This document shows, one piece after another, positions 26,258-36,862 of a DNA stretch of 64,000 nt. The translations under genes were made by a program, and so were the position numbers. Position 1 is the first letter of the stretch. The number at the start of each line of letters is the position of its first letter. The stretch comes from Solimonas aquatica (GTDB taxonomy: Bacteria > Pseudomonadota > Gammaproteobacteria > Nevskiales > Nevskiaceae), in assembly GCF_900111015.1 (NCBI RefSeq), contig NZ_FOFS01000002.1, positions 186,001 to 250,000 on the forward strand. Direction: 5' to 3'. The notes under the pieces were generated by a model. It was not told the origin of the DNA. It did no database searches and saw only the letters and a list, made by a program, of their open reading frames with translations.

Positions 26258-28258
26258 TCAAGGTGAAGCGGAAGGCGCGGCCGCCGCCGGCTCACGCGGC
26301 GAAAGCGACCAGAGCAGCCACAGCGGGCCGGGAATACGCTGGGTCTCGGCAGGCAGGGTATTGAACAGGGGCGCCAGCGGCGGATGCAGCTCCACGGCCA
26401 CCGGATAGCGCAGCAGGCGATGGAAGCTGCGCGCCTGCTGGCGCGCGACGCTGCCGATCCAGATGCGGCGACCATCGTCGAGCTGGTAGCGCGTGGGCCA
26501 GAGGCGCAGGAAGTATTGCTCTTCCGCATCCACCGGCAGACGCATGGCCAGCGCCGGATTGTGTCCGGCGTGCACCTGCGGCAGCACCGGCAGATCGGCG
26601 ATGGCAGCCGAGCTGGTCAGCCAGTGCAGGGCCTGGCGCGGGCTCAGCGCGGCGGGCTCCTGCCAGCCGGCGGCGCGCAGCTGCGCGGCGATCACCTCCA
26701 GCTCACCGGCCCATTGCAGGGTGAAGGTCTGGCGCAGACGGCCGCTGGTGTCCAGGCGCTGCGGCGGCAGGCGTTTGAAGGCTGCGCCCTGCCACTGACT
26801 CAGGCTCAGTGCGTGCAGCACCGGGCGCTGATTCTCCAGGTTGCGTTCCGGATGCTGCCATTGCCAGCCCAGGGCGAGACTGAAACCCAGGGCCACCACC
26901 GGCAGCACCCGGCCGGCCGGCAGCGCCAGCGCGCCGTGGCGGCGGTAGCCGATGCCCAGCAAGGCGGTCCAGCCCAGGCCGAAGCCCAGCAGCAGCAGCG
27001 CCACGCTGGGCCATTGCAGGCCCAGATACAGCTGCGCCAGCAGCACCAGCAGAATCACCGTGGCCGAGGCCGAGTAGTGAATCAGGCGCAGCGCCGCGTT
27101 CTGGCCGGTGGACAGCAGCACCGGCAGAAAGCTGTAGGTGATGATGGCCAGCACCAGATCGCGGCCATGCGCGGCCACTGCATCGGTGGTGTCGAAATAA
27201 TCGAAGGGCTGCGGCAGCAGGGGAATGGCGTACAGACCCAGGGCAATCATGCCGCCGAAGGCCAGGGCCGCCAGCCAGTGCGCGGCGGCGCGCAGCATGC
27301 GCAGCGCCAGCAGGGTGAGCAGCACCAGCACCGCCAGCGGTCCGTACACGGTCCAGCTGCCGATCTGCACCAGATGCTGGGCCAGCACCACGCCGGAGGG
27401 CGTGTTGAGGTCGCGCATCACCTGGAAGATCGCCGCGTCCAGGGCCGAAGGGTAGCTGTGCAGACCGCTGCCGGCGCTCAAGTACAGCAGCGGACCGGCC
27501 GCCAGCAGCAGCACCATGGCCAGCACCGTGAGCGCCGGGGTTTCCGGCAGGTCCTCATCCAGCAGCGCCATGCTGTAGCGCTCGATGCCGCGATGGCGCT
27601 GGCTCCAGTCCAGCAGCGCATGCACCCAGGCGCTGGCGTGACGCTGCAGCAGGCGCGCGATGATCATCACCAGCCACAGCACCAGCCACAGCAGCACCAC
27701 CAGACCCAGCAGCAGGCTGGCCAGACGTCCCGCGGCTTCCGCCGCCAGGCCCAGCGAGGCGCCGAACACCACGCCGGGCAGAATCAGCGCACCGGCCCAG
27801 GCGAAGGCACCGATGATGTCGGCGAGCAGGAACAGCCAGTAGCGCATGCCGGCGGCGGCGGCCAGCGCCGGCGTCAGCGCGCGCAGAGGACCCAGAAAGC
27901 GCGCCAGCACCACGCTGAAGGCGCCGAAGCGTTCGAAGAAGCGTTGCCCGCGCGCCAGGGCTTCGGGATGTCGCGCCAGCATCCGCGAGTTGAACAGGCG
28001 CTCGCCGTAGTGACGGCCCAGCCAGAAACTGATGCTGTCGCCCGACAGCGCGCCGAGCGCGGCGATGACGATGGCCGAGGACAGTTCCATGCCGCCCATG
28101 GCCACCAGCGCACCGATCGCAAACAGGGGCGGTGCCGCCGGCACGAAGGCGCCGATCACGAACAGCGAATCAAAAAACGCAATCCCGAACAGCAGCCACA
28201 GCGCGCCCTGCGGGTGCGCCTGTATCCATTCCAGCAGGACCTGCAGGAAGTCGTGCAT
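26258..28258 (-). CDS. DedA-PAP2-LssY_C fusion membrane protein with inactive-looking PAP2 domain
   Basis: The 666-residue protein begins with a DedA/SNARE-associated domain (residues about 10-200; FFDSLFVIGAFVPAAPPLF, GDSISFWLGRHYG, RFLGPLRALTPALAAAAGM). It continues with a PAP2-like membrane region (about 240-450) and ends with a soluble LssY C-terminal domain (about 480-640). The PAP2 part lacks the catalytic motifs. No PSGH is present, and the usual SRLYLGVHWPSD reads AQLYLGLQWPSV, losing Ser, Arg, His and Asp. Lipid phosphatase activity is therefore unlikely, while DedA-type lipid scrambling or envelope homeostasis may remain. It lies between hemL and ftsY, 12 bp after hemL. Confidence 0.85.
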   Translation of the reverse strand: MHDFLQVLLEWIQAHPQGALWLLFGIAFFDSLFVIGAFVPAAPPLFAIGALVAMGGMELSSAIVIAALGALSGDSISFWLGRHYGERLFNSRMLARHPEALARGQRFFERFGAFSVVLARFLGPLRALTPALAAAAGMRYWLFLLADIIGAFAWAGALILPGVVFGASLGLAAEAAGRLASLLLGLVVLLWLVLWLVMIIARLLQRHASAWVHALLDWSQRHRGIERYSMALLDEDLPETPALTVLAMVLLLAAGPLLYLSAGSGLHSYPSALDAAIFQVMRDLNTPSGVVLAQHLVQIGSWTVYGPLAVLVLLTLLALRMLRAAAHWLAALAFGGMIALGLYAIPLLPQPFDYFDTTDAVAAHGRDLVLAIITYSFLPVLLSTGQNAALRLIHYSASATVILLVLLAQLYLGLQWPSVALLLLGFGLGWTALLGIGYRRHGALALPAGRVLPVVALGFSLALGWQWQHPERNLENQRPVLHALSLSQWQGAAFKRLPPQRLDTSGRLRQTFTLQWAGELEVIAAQLRAAGWQEPAALSPRQALHWLTSSAAIADLPVLPQVHAGHNPALAMRLPVDAEEQYFLRLWPTRYQLDDGRRIWIGSVARQQARSFHRLLRYPVAVELHPPLAPLFNTLPAETQRIPGPLWLLWSLSPREPAAAAPSASP

Positions 28259-28270
28259 CGACGCCGGCGG

Positions 28271-29551
<1,281 letters not shown>

Positions 29552-29607
29552 GGTCGGGGCGTCCTGCCGGGTGAGTGCAGCGGTCCGAAGCGAGCGGGGA
29601 GGGGATT

Positions 29608-30255
29608 CTACGGGATATGCGGTGGCGGTTTGGCAAAGGCCGCGCAGTAGGCGCGCGCAGCGGCTTCGACATCGGGCGCGGCGAACAGGCCGGCGATGGC
29701 GGCGATCAGGTGCGCCCCGGCGGCAATCAGCGGCGCGGCATTGTCCGGTGTGATGCCGCCGATGGCGCAGACCGGTACGTCGAGCGCGGCGCGCGCGGCC
29801 TGCAGCGTGACGGGCCGCGCCGGCGGCGCATCGGGCTTGGTCTGCGAAGGGTAGAAGCGGCCGAAGGCCACGTAGCTGGCGCCGGCCGCGACCGCCGCCT
29901 GCGCACGCGGCAGGCTGTCGCCGCAGGTCACGCCGATGATCGCGGCCTCGCCCAGGCGTTCGCGCGCCGCTTGCGGCGCGGCGTCCTGGGCGCCGACATG
30001 CACGCCATGCGCGCCGCAGGCAGCGGCCAGTTCCACATCGTCATTGATCAGCAGCAGCGCCTGCTGCGCACGGCAGAGCGCGGCCAGCTGCGTGGCCTGG
30101 CGCAGGCGCTGCGCAGCGGGCAGGGTTTTGTCGCGGTACTGAATCAGGCGCGCGCCGCCCCGCAGGGCTGCGGCGACGCTGGCCAGCAGCCGCGTCTCGT
30201 CCTGCAGCAGCCAGGCCGGGGTGATGCCGTAGAGACCGGCGAGCGGCGCGCTCAT
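29608..30255 (-). CDS. thiE: Thiamine-phosphate synthase ThiE
   Basis: The 215-residue TIM-barrel enzyme shows GLYGITP at the start, [12 protein letters not shown] as the pyrophosphate-binding motif, [23 protein letters not shown] and GGITPDNA. It joins the thiazole and pyrimidine moieties of thiamine. The start overlaps the thiD stop in ATGA. Confidence 0.95.
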   Translation of the reverse strand: MSAPLAGLYGITPAWLLQDETRLLASVAAALRGGARLIQYRDKTLPAAQRLRQATQLAALCRAQQALLLINDDVELAAACGAHGVHVGAQDAAPQAARERLGEAAIIGVTCGDSLPRAQAAVAAGASYVAFGRFYPSQTKPDAPPARPVTLQAARAALDVPVCAIGGITPDNAAPLIAAGAHLIAAIAGLFAAPDVEAAARAYCAAFAKPPPHIP

Positions 30256-31040
30256 GCGCCGCCGCCCCGTGGCGGGCGCAGGCGCTCGGCCATCAGGCGG
30301 CCCTGGCCGGCGGCAAAGGCCAGCGCCAAGGATTCGTGGGTATAGCGCTGTGCCCGGGTGATGGCCTCCTGCCAGCTCTCGCCCAGGGCGATGCGTCCGG
30401 CAATCGCGGCGGCCAGGGTGCAGCCGGCGCCATGAAAGCGCGCCGGCAGGCGGGGCCAGCGGAATTCCTGCGCCTGTCCCTGCGCATCCAGCCAGAGATT
30501 GCGCACCTCGGCATCCGGCTCATCGCCGCCGGTGACCAGCAGCTGCGCGCAGCCCAGCGCCTGCAGGCGCCGCGCGGCGGCCAGGGTCTCGGTCTCGCCG
30601 CTGAGCAGGCGCGCCTCGGCGGCATTGGGGGTCAGCAGCGTGATCAGCGGCAGCAGCTCGCGGCGGAATTGATCGCGAAAGGCTTCATCGCTGAGCGCCG
30701 TGCCGCCGCCGGCGGCCAGCACCGGATCGGCAATCACCGGCACCCCGCAGCGGCGGATGGTGGCGGCAATCAGCGGCAGCTGTGCGGCGCTGCCCAGCAG
30801 GCCCAGCTTGATCGCCCGCACCGGGCTGTCGGCCAGCAGGCAGTCGAGCTGTTCGGCCAGCAGGGCCGGTTCGATCGCGACCCGGCGCCGCACGTTATGA
30901 CTATCCTGAACGGTCAAGGCGGTGATCAGGCTGAGCGCATGGGCGCCCTGTGCCGCAATCGCCTCGATATCGGCCTGGATACCGGCGCCGCCACCCGGGT
31001 CATGGCCGGACAGGCAGAGAATCTGCGGTAGTCGGCGCAT
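30252..31040 (-). CDS. thiD: Hydroxymethylpyrimidine/phosphomethylpyrimidine kinase ThiD
   Basis: The 262-residue ribokinase-family enzyme has SGHDPGGGAGIQADIEA, ALTVQDSHNV, IKLGLLGS, DPVLAAGGGTAL, LTPNAAEA and the anion hole HGAGCTLAAAIA. It phosphorylates HMP twice for thiamine synthesis. The ATG at 31040 gives the usual N-terminus, and the frame is open 54 bp further up. I see no clear TPP riboswitch in the upstream spacer. Confidence 0.93.
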   Translation of the reverse strand: MRRLPQILCLSGHDPGGGAGIQADIEAIAAQGAHALSLITALTVQDSHNVRRRVAIEPALLAEQLDCLLADSPVRAIKLGLLGSAAQLPLIAATIRRCGVPVIADPVLAAGGGTALSDEAFRDQFRRELLPLITLLTPNAAEARLLSGETETLAAARRLQALGCAQLLVTGGDEPDAEVRNLWLDAQGQAQEFRWPRLPARFHGAGCTLAAAIAGRIALGESWQEAITRAQRYTHESLALAFAAGQGRLMAERLRPPRGGGA

Positions 31041-31362
31041 CAATACCGTCCATCGCCATACCGGCTTGACAACCGTCTGTCTGCTCCGTTGCACCGCAGC
31101 AGCTTATGCACAAGCCGGGAGCAGTACGGCTGTGAGGGCCGAGATTGCGACATTTTTCTGTCAAAACGCTGTAAAAAATGAATAAGCAAATGATCGGAAA
31201 GGGAAATTTGTCGTGGATACAAACTGGTCCAAAAGCAGAAATCAGCGCTGGGACGGGAACTTATCGCATCGACGCGCACTTTGTGCACAAAGATATCCAC
31301 ATGAGCTGTGGGCAAGTGTCAGTTTTCTTATTCTATCCAGCTAATTGACGGGCCATCTTAAA
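31041..31362. other. AT-rich divergent spacer with DnaA-box-like 9-mers
   Basis: This 322-bp region separates divergent thiD and the beta-propeller gene and is clearly less GC-rich than its surroundings. It holds TTATGCACA (31104-31112, a full match to TTWTNCACA), ATATCCACA (31293-31301), the palindrome CTTTGTGCACAAAG (31279-31292, containing TTGTGCACA) and an inverted TGTGGGCAA (31307-31315). Promoters for both flanking genes must lie here, but I could not place them with confidence. Confidence 0.45.
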
Positions 31363-32349
31363 GTGAATGATCAGCTTCTGCGGGGCTTTGCGAGGCTTCC
31401 AGGCGCCTGCTTTTGGCGACCGGCGCTGCTCGCGGCGCTGCTGCTGGGCGGCGGTCCGGCCGGCGCCGGGAACGGTCCGCCGCCGCAGCTGCAGGTGCCG
31501 GAACTGCTTGAAGTTTCGGGGCTGGCGGCGTCCTTGCGCAGTCCGGGCTGGTTCTGGGTGCATAACGACAGCGGCAATCCGCCGCGGCTGTACGCCATCG
31601 ACGAGAAGGGCCGTCTGCGGCAGACCGTGGACCTGCGCGCCGAAAACCGCGACTGGGAGGACATCGCCGCCTTTGCCTGGCATGGCGAACCCTGGCTGGC
31701 CGTCGCCGACACCGGCGACAACCTGCACTGGTACCGGCAGTCCCGCATCCTGCTGCTGACGGAGCCCTTGCCGGTGCTGGAGCCCAGTTCGATCGGCGTG
31801 GCGCGGCGCATCGTCTTCGACTATCCCGACGGCCGCCCCGATATCGAGGCGATGGCGGTGGACGCCCAGGCCGGGCAGATCCTGCTGCTGGAGAAAATCC
31901 GCCCACCGGCGCGGCTGTATGCGCTGGATCTGGAGGGCCCCGAGCAGCAGCAGGCGCAGCTGCTGGGCGAGATGCCCGACTGGTGGCCCGAGCCGCCGGC
32001 GCCGGTGGAAACCATCGGCGACAGTCGCTATCGCGGTGCGGCGACGGCGATGGACCTGTCGCGCGACGGTCTGCACCTGGCGGTGCTCACCGGCACCCAC
32101 TGGATGGTGTTCAGCCGCACCCCGGGCGAATCCTGGCGCCAGGCCTTGCAGCGCCGGCCCTGCAGCGGCCGTATCCGCCAGCCCGGGCAGCCGCGCTGGC
32201 GCACGATTTTTGAAGCGCTGGCCTGGGACGCGCAGGACCGCCTGTGGATCAGCGGCGAGGCACCCGAGCCGCCGCTGCTGAGCGTCTACCCGGCTCCGCT
32301 CTGTGCCACCGGTGGTGCCGCTTCTGCCTCGCCGCCGTCCGGCGACTGA
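31363..32349 (+). CDS. Putative secreted beta-propeller/esterase-like protein
   Basis: The product is about 328 residues. Its N-terminus looks like a signal sequence (positive RRGFARL-type stretch, then [16 protein letters not shown]). The mature part has propeller-like repeats such as [46 protein letters not shown] and [18 protein letters not shown]. These recall the SdiA-regulated/esterase-like propeller families, but I cannot assign a substrate. The start is uncertain: GTG at 31363 or TTG at 31345. Its 3' end overlaps the 3' end of mtgA on the opposite strand by 64 bp. Confidence 0.7.
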   Translation: MNDQLLRGFARLPGACFWRPALLAALLLGGGPAGAGNGPPPQLQVPELLEVSGLAASLRSPGWFWVHNDSGNPPRLYAIDEKGRLRQTVDLRAENRDWEDIAAFAWHGEPWLAVADTGDNLHWYRQSRILLLTEPLPVLEPSSIGVARRIVFDYPDGRPDIEAMAVDAQAGQILLLEKIRPPARLYALDLEGPEQQQAQLLGEMPDWWPEPPAPVETIGDSRYRGAATAMDLSRDGLHLAVLTGTHWMVFSRTPGESWRQALQRRPCSGRIRQPGQPRWRTIFEALAWDAQDRLWISGEAPEPPLLSVYPAPLCATGGAASASPPSGD

Positions 32350-33095
32350 GTGTCGGGCGGCGCGGGCGTGTGCGAGGGTTCCGGCGGCGGCTCGCTGCGC
32401 CCGGCTTCCTCGGCTTCCAGGGCGCGACGCAGGAATTCGGGCATTTCCGGTTCGTCGGTATCGCTGCGTCCGCCGCGCAGCTGCGCGGCAATCCAGTTGG
32501 CGCGCGATTGCACATACGGGCCCGGCCGCACCGGATTCCAGCGTCGCGGGCTGGGCAGGATCGCGGCCAGACGCGCGGCCTCGCTGGCGCTCAGCTGCGC
32601 CGCGCTCTCGTGGAAATAAGCCTGCGCCGCCGCCTCCACGCCGTAGATGCCGGGGCCGAACTCGGCGATGTTGAGATACATCTCCAGGATGCGGTCCTTG
32701 CTCCACAGCTGCTCCAGCAGCACGGTGTAGCCGGCCTCGATGCCCTTGCGCAGATAGCCGCCACCCGGCCACAGGAACAGATTCTTGGCCGTCTGCTGGC
32801 TGATGGTGGAGGCGCCGCGTTTGCGCTTGGAGCGCTGATTGTGTTCGTAAGCCTTCTGCATGGCCTCGACGTCGAAGCCATGGTGGTCCCAGAACTTCTG
32901 GTCTTCGGAAATGACCACGGCGCGGCGCATCGGCGCGCTGATGCGGCTGGCCGGCACCCATTCATAACGCACCGGCTTGACCGGGCTTTGCAGCATGTAG
33001 GCGGTGGTGGGCGGCGGCAGGAAACGCAGCAGCGCCACCGGCAGCAGGGTGAGGGACAGGACGACGATCAACAGCCAGAAGAGCAGACGCAGCAT
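32286..33095 (-). CDS. mtgA: Monofunctional biosynthetic peptidoglycan transglycosylase MtgA
   Basis: The 269-residue protein has an N-terminal membrane anchor followed by a GT51 domain: [17 protein letters not shown] (catalytic Glu), [63 protein letters not shown]. It polymerises lipid II glycan strands. The ATG at 33095 follows GAGGA. After the catalytic domain comes an unusual acidic, Pro/Ser/Glu-rich tail of about 50 residues, the part that overlaps the convergent gene. Confidence 0.93.
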   Translation of the reverse strand: MLRLLFWLLIVVLSLTLLPVALLRFLPPPTTAYMLQSPVKPVRYEWVPASRISAPMRRAVVISEDQKFWDHHGFDVEAMQKAYEHNQRSKRKRGASTISQQTAKNLFLWPGGGYLRKGIEAGYTVLLEQLWSKDRILEMYLNIAEFGPGIYGVEAAAQAYFHESAAQLSASEAARLAAILPSPRRWNPVRPGPYVQSRANWIAAQLRGGRSDTDEPEMPEFLRRALEAEEAGRSEPPPEPSHTPAPPDTQSPDGGEAEAAPPVAQSGAG

Positions 33096-33114
33096 CGGTC
33101 CTCGCTTGGATGGT

Positions 33115-33741
33115 TCAGGGCGCACGCCGGTGGCGTTCGAGATCGAACACCGGCAGTTTCAGGTTCCAGACGATGGCCGCCAGACGCAGCGCGGCGATCA
33201 GCGCCATGCCGGCCAGGCCGGCGACATCGCTCTGCACGCCCAGGCGCGGCGCCAGCACGTAGAAGGAGGCGCCGATGATCACCGTGCTCGCGTACATCTT
33301 GCCGCGCCGCAGGATCATGGGAATCTCGTTGCACAGCACGTCGCGCACCACGCCGCCGAAGGTGCCGGTGATCACCGCAATCACCACCACGATCAGATCG
33401 GCCAGGCCCGCGTTCTGTGCGATGCGCGCGCCGGAGATCGAGAACATCGCCAGCCCCAGGGCGTCGGCGATTTCCAGCTGGCGCAGCGGCGGATGGCGGA
33501 AGCGCACATACACCATGGTCAGCGCCGCCGCGACGAAGATCGCGATCAGATAGGCCGGATCGGCGAACCAGAACACCGTGCGGTTCATGAGCAGATCGCG
33601 CAGCGTGCCGCCGCCCACGGCGGTGACTGTGGCGATCACGATCACGCCGATCAGGTCCAGGCGGCGCGCGCCGGCCGCCAGCGCGCCGGACACGGCGAAC
33701 ACGCCGACGCCGGTGAAGTCGAGGAGGCGGACCAGATTCAT
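33115..33741 (-). CDS. Trimeric intracellular cation channel (TRIC/UPF0126) family protein
   Basis: The 208-residue protein has seven predicted helices arranged as two repeats. Each repeat carries the family glycine motif: [21 protein letters not shown] and [22 protein letters not shown]. Prokaryotic homologues are potassium/cation channels related to animal TRIC. It precedes mtgA by 19 bp. No functional link to mtgA is obvious. Confidence 0.88.
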   Translation of the reverse strand: MNLVRLLDFTGVGVFAVSGALAAGARRLDLIGVIVIATVTAVGGGTLRDLLMNRTVFWFADPAYLIAIFVAAALTMVYVRFRHPPLRQLEIADALGLAMFSISGARIAQNAGLADLIVVVIAVITGTFGGVVRDVLCNEIPMILRRGKMYASTVIIGASFYVLAPRLGVQSDVAGLAGMALIAALRLAAIVWNLKLPVFDLERHRRAP

Positions 33742-33791
33742 GCGCGCGATTGTAAGAGGCGCGCCGCGCGCCCACAGGCTCGCGGCGGCTG

Positions 33792-34676
33792 TCAGGCGAT
33801 GGGCAGCGGCAGGTTCAGGCGCTGCCAGAGCCTGAGCGTGGCCTCGGCCTGATTGAGCGTGTAGAAGTGCAGGCCGGGCGCGCCCTGCTTGAGCAGGGTT
33901 TCACCCAGGCGCGCCACCACGTCCAGGCCGAAGTCCAGCAGCGCCGGCTTGTCGTTCTGCAGCTGTTCCAGGCGCAGCCGCACCCAGCGCGGAATCTCCG
34001 CACCGCAGCCGGCGGAGAAGCGCATCAGCTGCGCGTAATTGGTGATCGGCATGATGCCGGGCACGATGGGCAGCGCAAGATTGGCGCGCGCGCAGCGCTC
34101 GCAAAAATCAAAGTAGGCGTCGGCGTTGTAGAAGTACTGCGTGACCGCGCCGCTGGCGCCGCATTCCACCTTGTGGCGGAAGGCCTCGAAGTCGGCCTCG
34201 GGGCTGGCTGCCTGCGGATGCATCTCCGGGTAGGCCGCCACTTCCAGGCTGAAGAAGTCGCCATGGCTTTCGCGGATGAAGCTGACCAGCTCGCTGGCAT
34301 AGCGGAACTCGCCCGGCGCCTCGCTGGACAGCGCAGTGGCCGGCAGATCACCGCGCAGCGCCACGATGCGACGGATGCCGGCGGCGCGGTAACGCGCCAG
34401 CAGCGCAGCGATCTTCTCGCGCGTGGAGCCCACGCAAGTCAGATGCGGCGCCGCCGCGATGCCGGTCTGCTTGATCACCGACACCACGGTTTCGTAAGTG
34501 CCGTCCTGATCCGAACCGCCCGCGCCGTAGGTCACCGAGAAAAAAGACGGCGACAGCGTGGCCAGCTTCTCGACCACGGCCGGCAGCTTGGCAGCGCCTT
34601 CCGGCGTGCGCGGCGGGAACAGCTCGAAGGAGAAGCTCAGATCGTGAGCGGTGAGGCGTGAGGCGTGAGACGTCAT
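33792..34676 (-). CDS. metF: 5,10-methylenetetrahydrofolate reductase MetF
   Basis: The 294-residue FAD enzyme begins FSFELFPPRTPEG after a short extension. It has FFSVTYGAGGSDQDGTYETV, LTCVGSTREKI, IVALRGDLP, GASGAVTQYFYN and PGIMPITNYAQL. It supplies methyl-THF to methionine synthase. The first dozen codons (SHASRLTAH) are encoded by the GTGAGGC simple repeat at 34651-34669, so the true functional N-terminus may be shorter. It belongs to the methyl-cycle set with ahcY upstream. Confidence 0.93.
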   Translation of the reverse strand: MTSHASRLTAHDLSFSFELFPPRTPEGAAKLPAVVEKLATLSPSFFSVTYGAGGSDQDGTYETVVSVIKQTGIAAAPHLTCVGSTREKIAALLARYRAAGIRRIVALRGDLPATALSSEAPGEFRYASELVSFIRESHGDFFSLEVAAYPEMHPQAASPEADFEAFRHKVECGASGAVTQYFYNADAYFDFCERCARANLALPIVPGIMPITNYAQLMRFSAGCGAEIPRWVRLRLEQLQNDKPALLDFGLDVVARLGETLLKQGAPGLHFYTLNQAEATLRLWQRLNLPLPIA

Positions 34677-34892
34677 GGCGGTGTGGCCTTGAGAGAGTTC
34701 AGCAGGGCGCCAAGTTTCGCGAACACGCGGTCCAGCAACGCATCGAGCGAGTCGTCGGCTGCAGGCAGCTTCAGTCGCCTGGCAATCTGCAGTTGGTGTC
34801 GATATTCAGCCCAGCAGCCGCGGGCGATGTGGAGAGCCTGGGCAGGCTCGGCGCGCGATTTGCGCGCCGAGCTTTTGGTCCTCACGCCTCAC
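34651..34892. repeat. 242-bp segment bounded by a perfect 13-bp inverted repeat
   Basis: GTGAGGCGTGAGG at 34651-34663 recurs inverted as CCTCACGCCTCAC at 34880-34892. The left copy continues as a short tandem of the heptamer GTGAGGC. The segment separates ahcY from metF and contains the 70-codon reading frame. Confidence 0.6.
34673..34885 (-). CDS. Small hypothetical ORF between ahcY and metF
   Basis: A 70-codon frame starting at GTG 34885 encodes a basic N-terminal half (MRTKSSARKSRAEPAQ) and an amphipathic helix near the C-terminus (DSLDALLDRVFAKLGALLNSLK). Its stop overlaps the metF start in ATGA and it begins 15 bp after ahcY, which fits an operon member. Against this, it lies within the repeat-bounded segment and I recognise no family. 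It could be a spurious frame in a spacer insert. Confidence 0.4.
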   Translation of the reverse strand: MRTKSSARKSRAEPAQALHIARGCWAEYRHQLQIARRLKLPAADDSLDALLDRVFAKLGALLNSLKATPP

Positions 34893-34900
34893 GGCCAGCA

Positions 34901-36340
<1,440 letters not shown>

Positions 36341-36371
36341 CGGCTCGCTCCTGTGTTTGAAAATTCATCGG

Positions 36372-36450
36372 GAAGCGGGCGCCGTTGCATCGAAAGCCAT
36401 CCGCCCGAGCCTGGCCCGCATCACGGGTCGCAGCGCCCCTCGGCCGGGGA
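36372..36450 (-). promoter_or_regulatory. SAH riboswitch in ahcY leader
   Basis: Read on the minus strand, the leader contains CCGAGGGGCGCTGCGACCC, then a hairpin (ACCCGTGATGCGGG), then CCAGGCTCGG, and after a short loop CAACGGCGCCC. These are the conserved blocks and order of the SAH riboswitch: CCGAG pairs with CTCGG and GGGCGC pairs with GCGCCC as the pseudoknot. The element ends about 35 nt before the ahcY ATG, which has AGGAG upstream. Binding SAH would turn ahcY on. Confidence 0.9.
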
Positions 36451-36456
36451 AACACG

Positions 36457-36477
36457 AGTATATCCGCTTATGCGGAT
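36457..36477 (-). promoter_or_regulatory. ahcY promoter -10 with overlapping palindromic operator
   Basis: TATACT (minus strand, 36462-36457) fits a -10 just upstream of the riboswitch. It abuts the palindrome ATCCGC-TTAT-GCGGAT at 36462-36477. A related site (ATCTGTCTATACGGAT, 42130-42145, 12 of 16 identical) lies in the metK promoter, suggesting a shared SAM-cycle repressor such as an SahR-type protein. The regulator identity is inferred. Confidence 0.6.
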
Positions 36478-36513
36478 GAATGAATGGACCGGTTGTCGGC
36501 GCCGGAACACCGC

Positions 36514-36555
36514 TTGATCGCGGTCAAAAGCAGGCCGTCCGCCAGGGACCACAAT
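36514..36555 (+). promoter_or_regulatory. Anr/FNR-type class II promoter upstream of the DUF465 gene
   Basis: TTGATcgcgGTCAA (36514-36527) matches the Anr/FNR consensus at 9 of 10 positions. CACAAT at 36550-36555 is a plausible -10, predicting a start at about 36562. This puts the box centre at -41.5, exactly the class II activator position. Confidence 0.65.
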
Positions 36556-36604
36556 GCCTCTGCGGACGATTGCGTGGTCCGCACCCTTGTTTCCGGAGCC
36601 TTTG

Positions 36605-36844
36605 ATGACCCTCGAAAAACATGATCTGGTACATGAGTTTCCCGAGTACCGCGAGCGTATCCACACCCTCAAGACCCAGGATGCGCACTTCGCCCGGCTG
36701 TTTGCCGAATACCACGAGCTGGATCATGAAATCCGGCGCGTCGAGCAGGAACTGGAGACGCCCTCGGACGCCGTGGTGGAGCAGCTCAAGCAGCGCCGCG
36801 TGCGCCTCAAGGACGAGCTTTACCGGCTGCTGCAGGCCGCCTGA
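36605..36844 (+). CDS. DUF465 (YdcH-like) small helical protein
   Basis: The 79-residue, mostly helical protein reads HDLVHEFPEYRERIHTLKTQDAHFARLFAEYHELDHEIRRVE, the signature of DUF465/YdcH, followed by a Lys/Arg-rich coiled-coil end (LKQRRVRLKDELYRLL). Function unknown. The ATG at 36605 has GGAG 7 bp upstream. It lies behind a candidate Anr-activated promoter and 18 bp before the prenyltransferase gene, so the two probably form an operon. Confidence 0.88.
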   Translation: MTLEKHDLVHEFPEYRERIHTLKTQDAHFARLFAEYHELDHEIRRVEQELETPSDAVVEQLKQRRVRLKDELYRLLQAA

Positions 36845-36862
36845 GTTCCCGCTTCGCGACCC

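Noticed and set aside
31041-31140. TPP riboswitch upstream of thiD
   Set aside because: I looked for the CTGAGA and ACCTGA-type conserved blocks on the minus strand and did not find them.
31041-31362. Chromosomal replication origin
   Set aside because: Only one full DnaA-box match, and no dnaA, dnaN, gidA or rpmH nearby. Retained only as a low-interest DnaA-site cluster.
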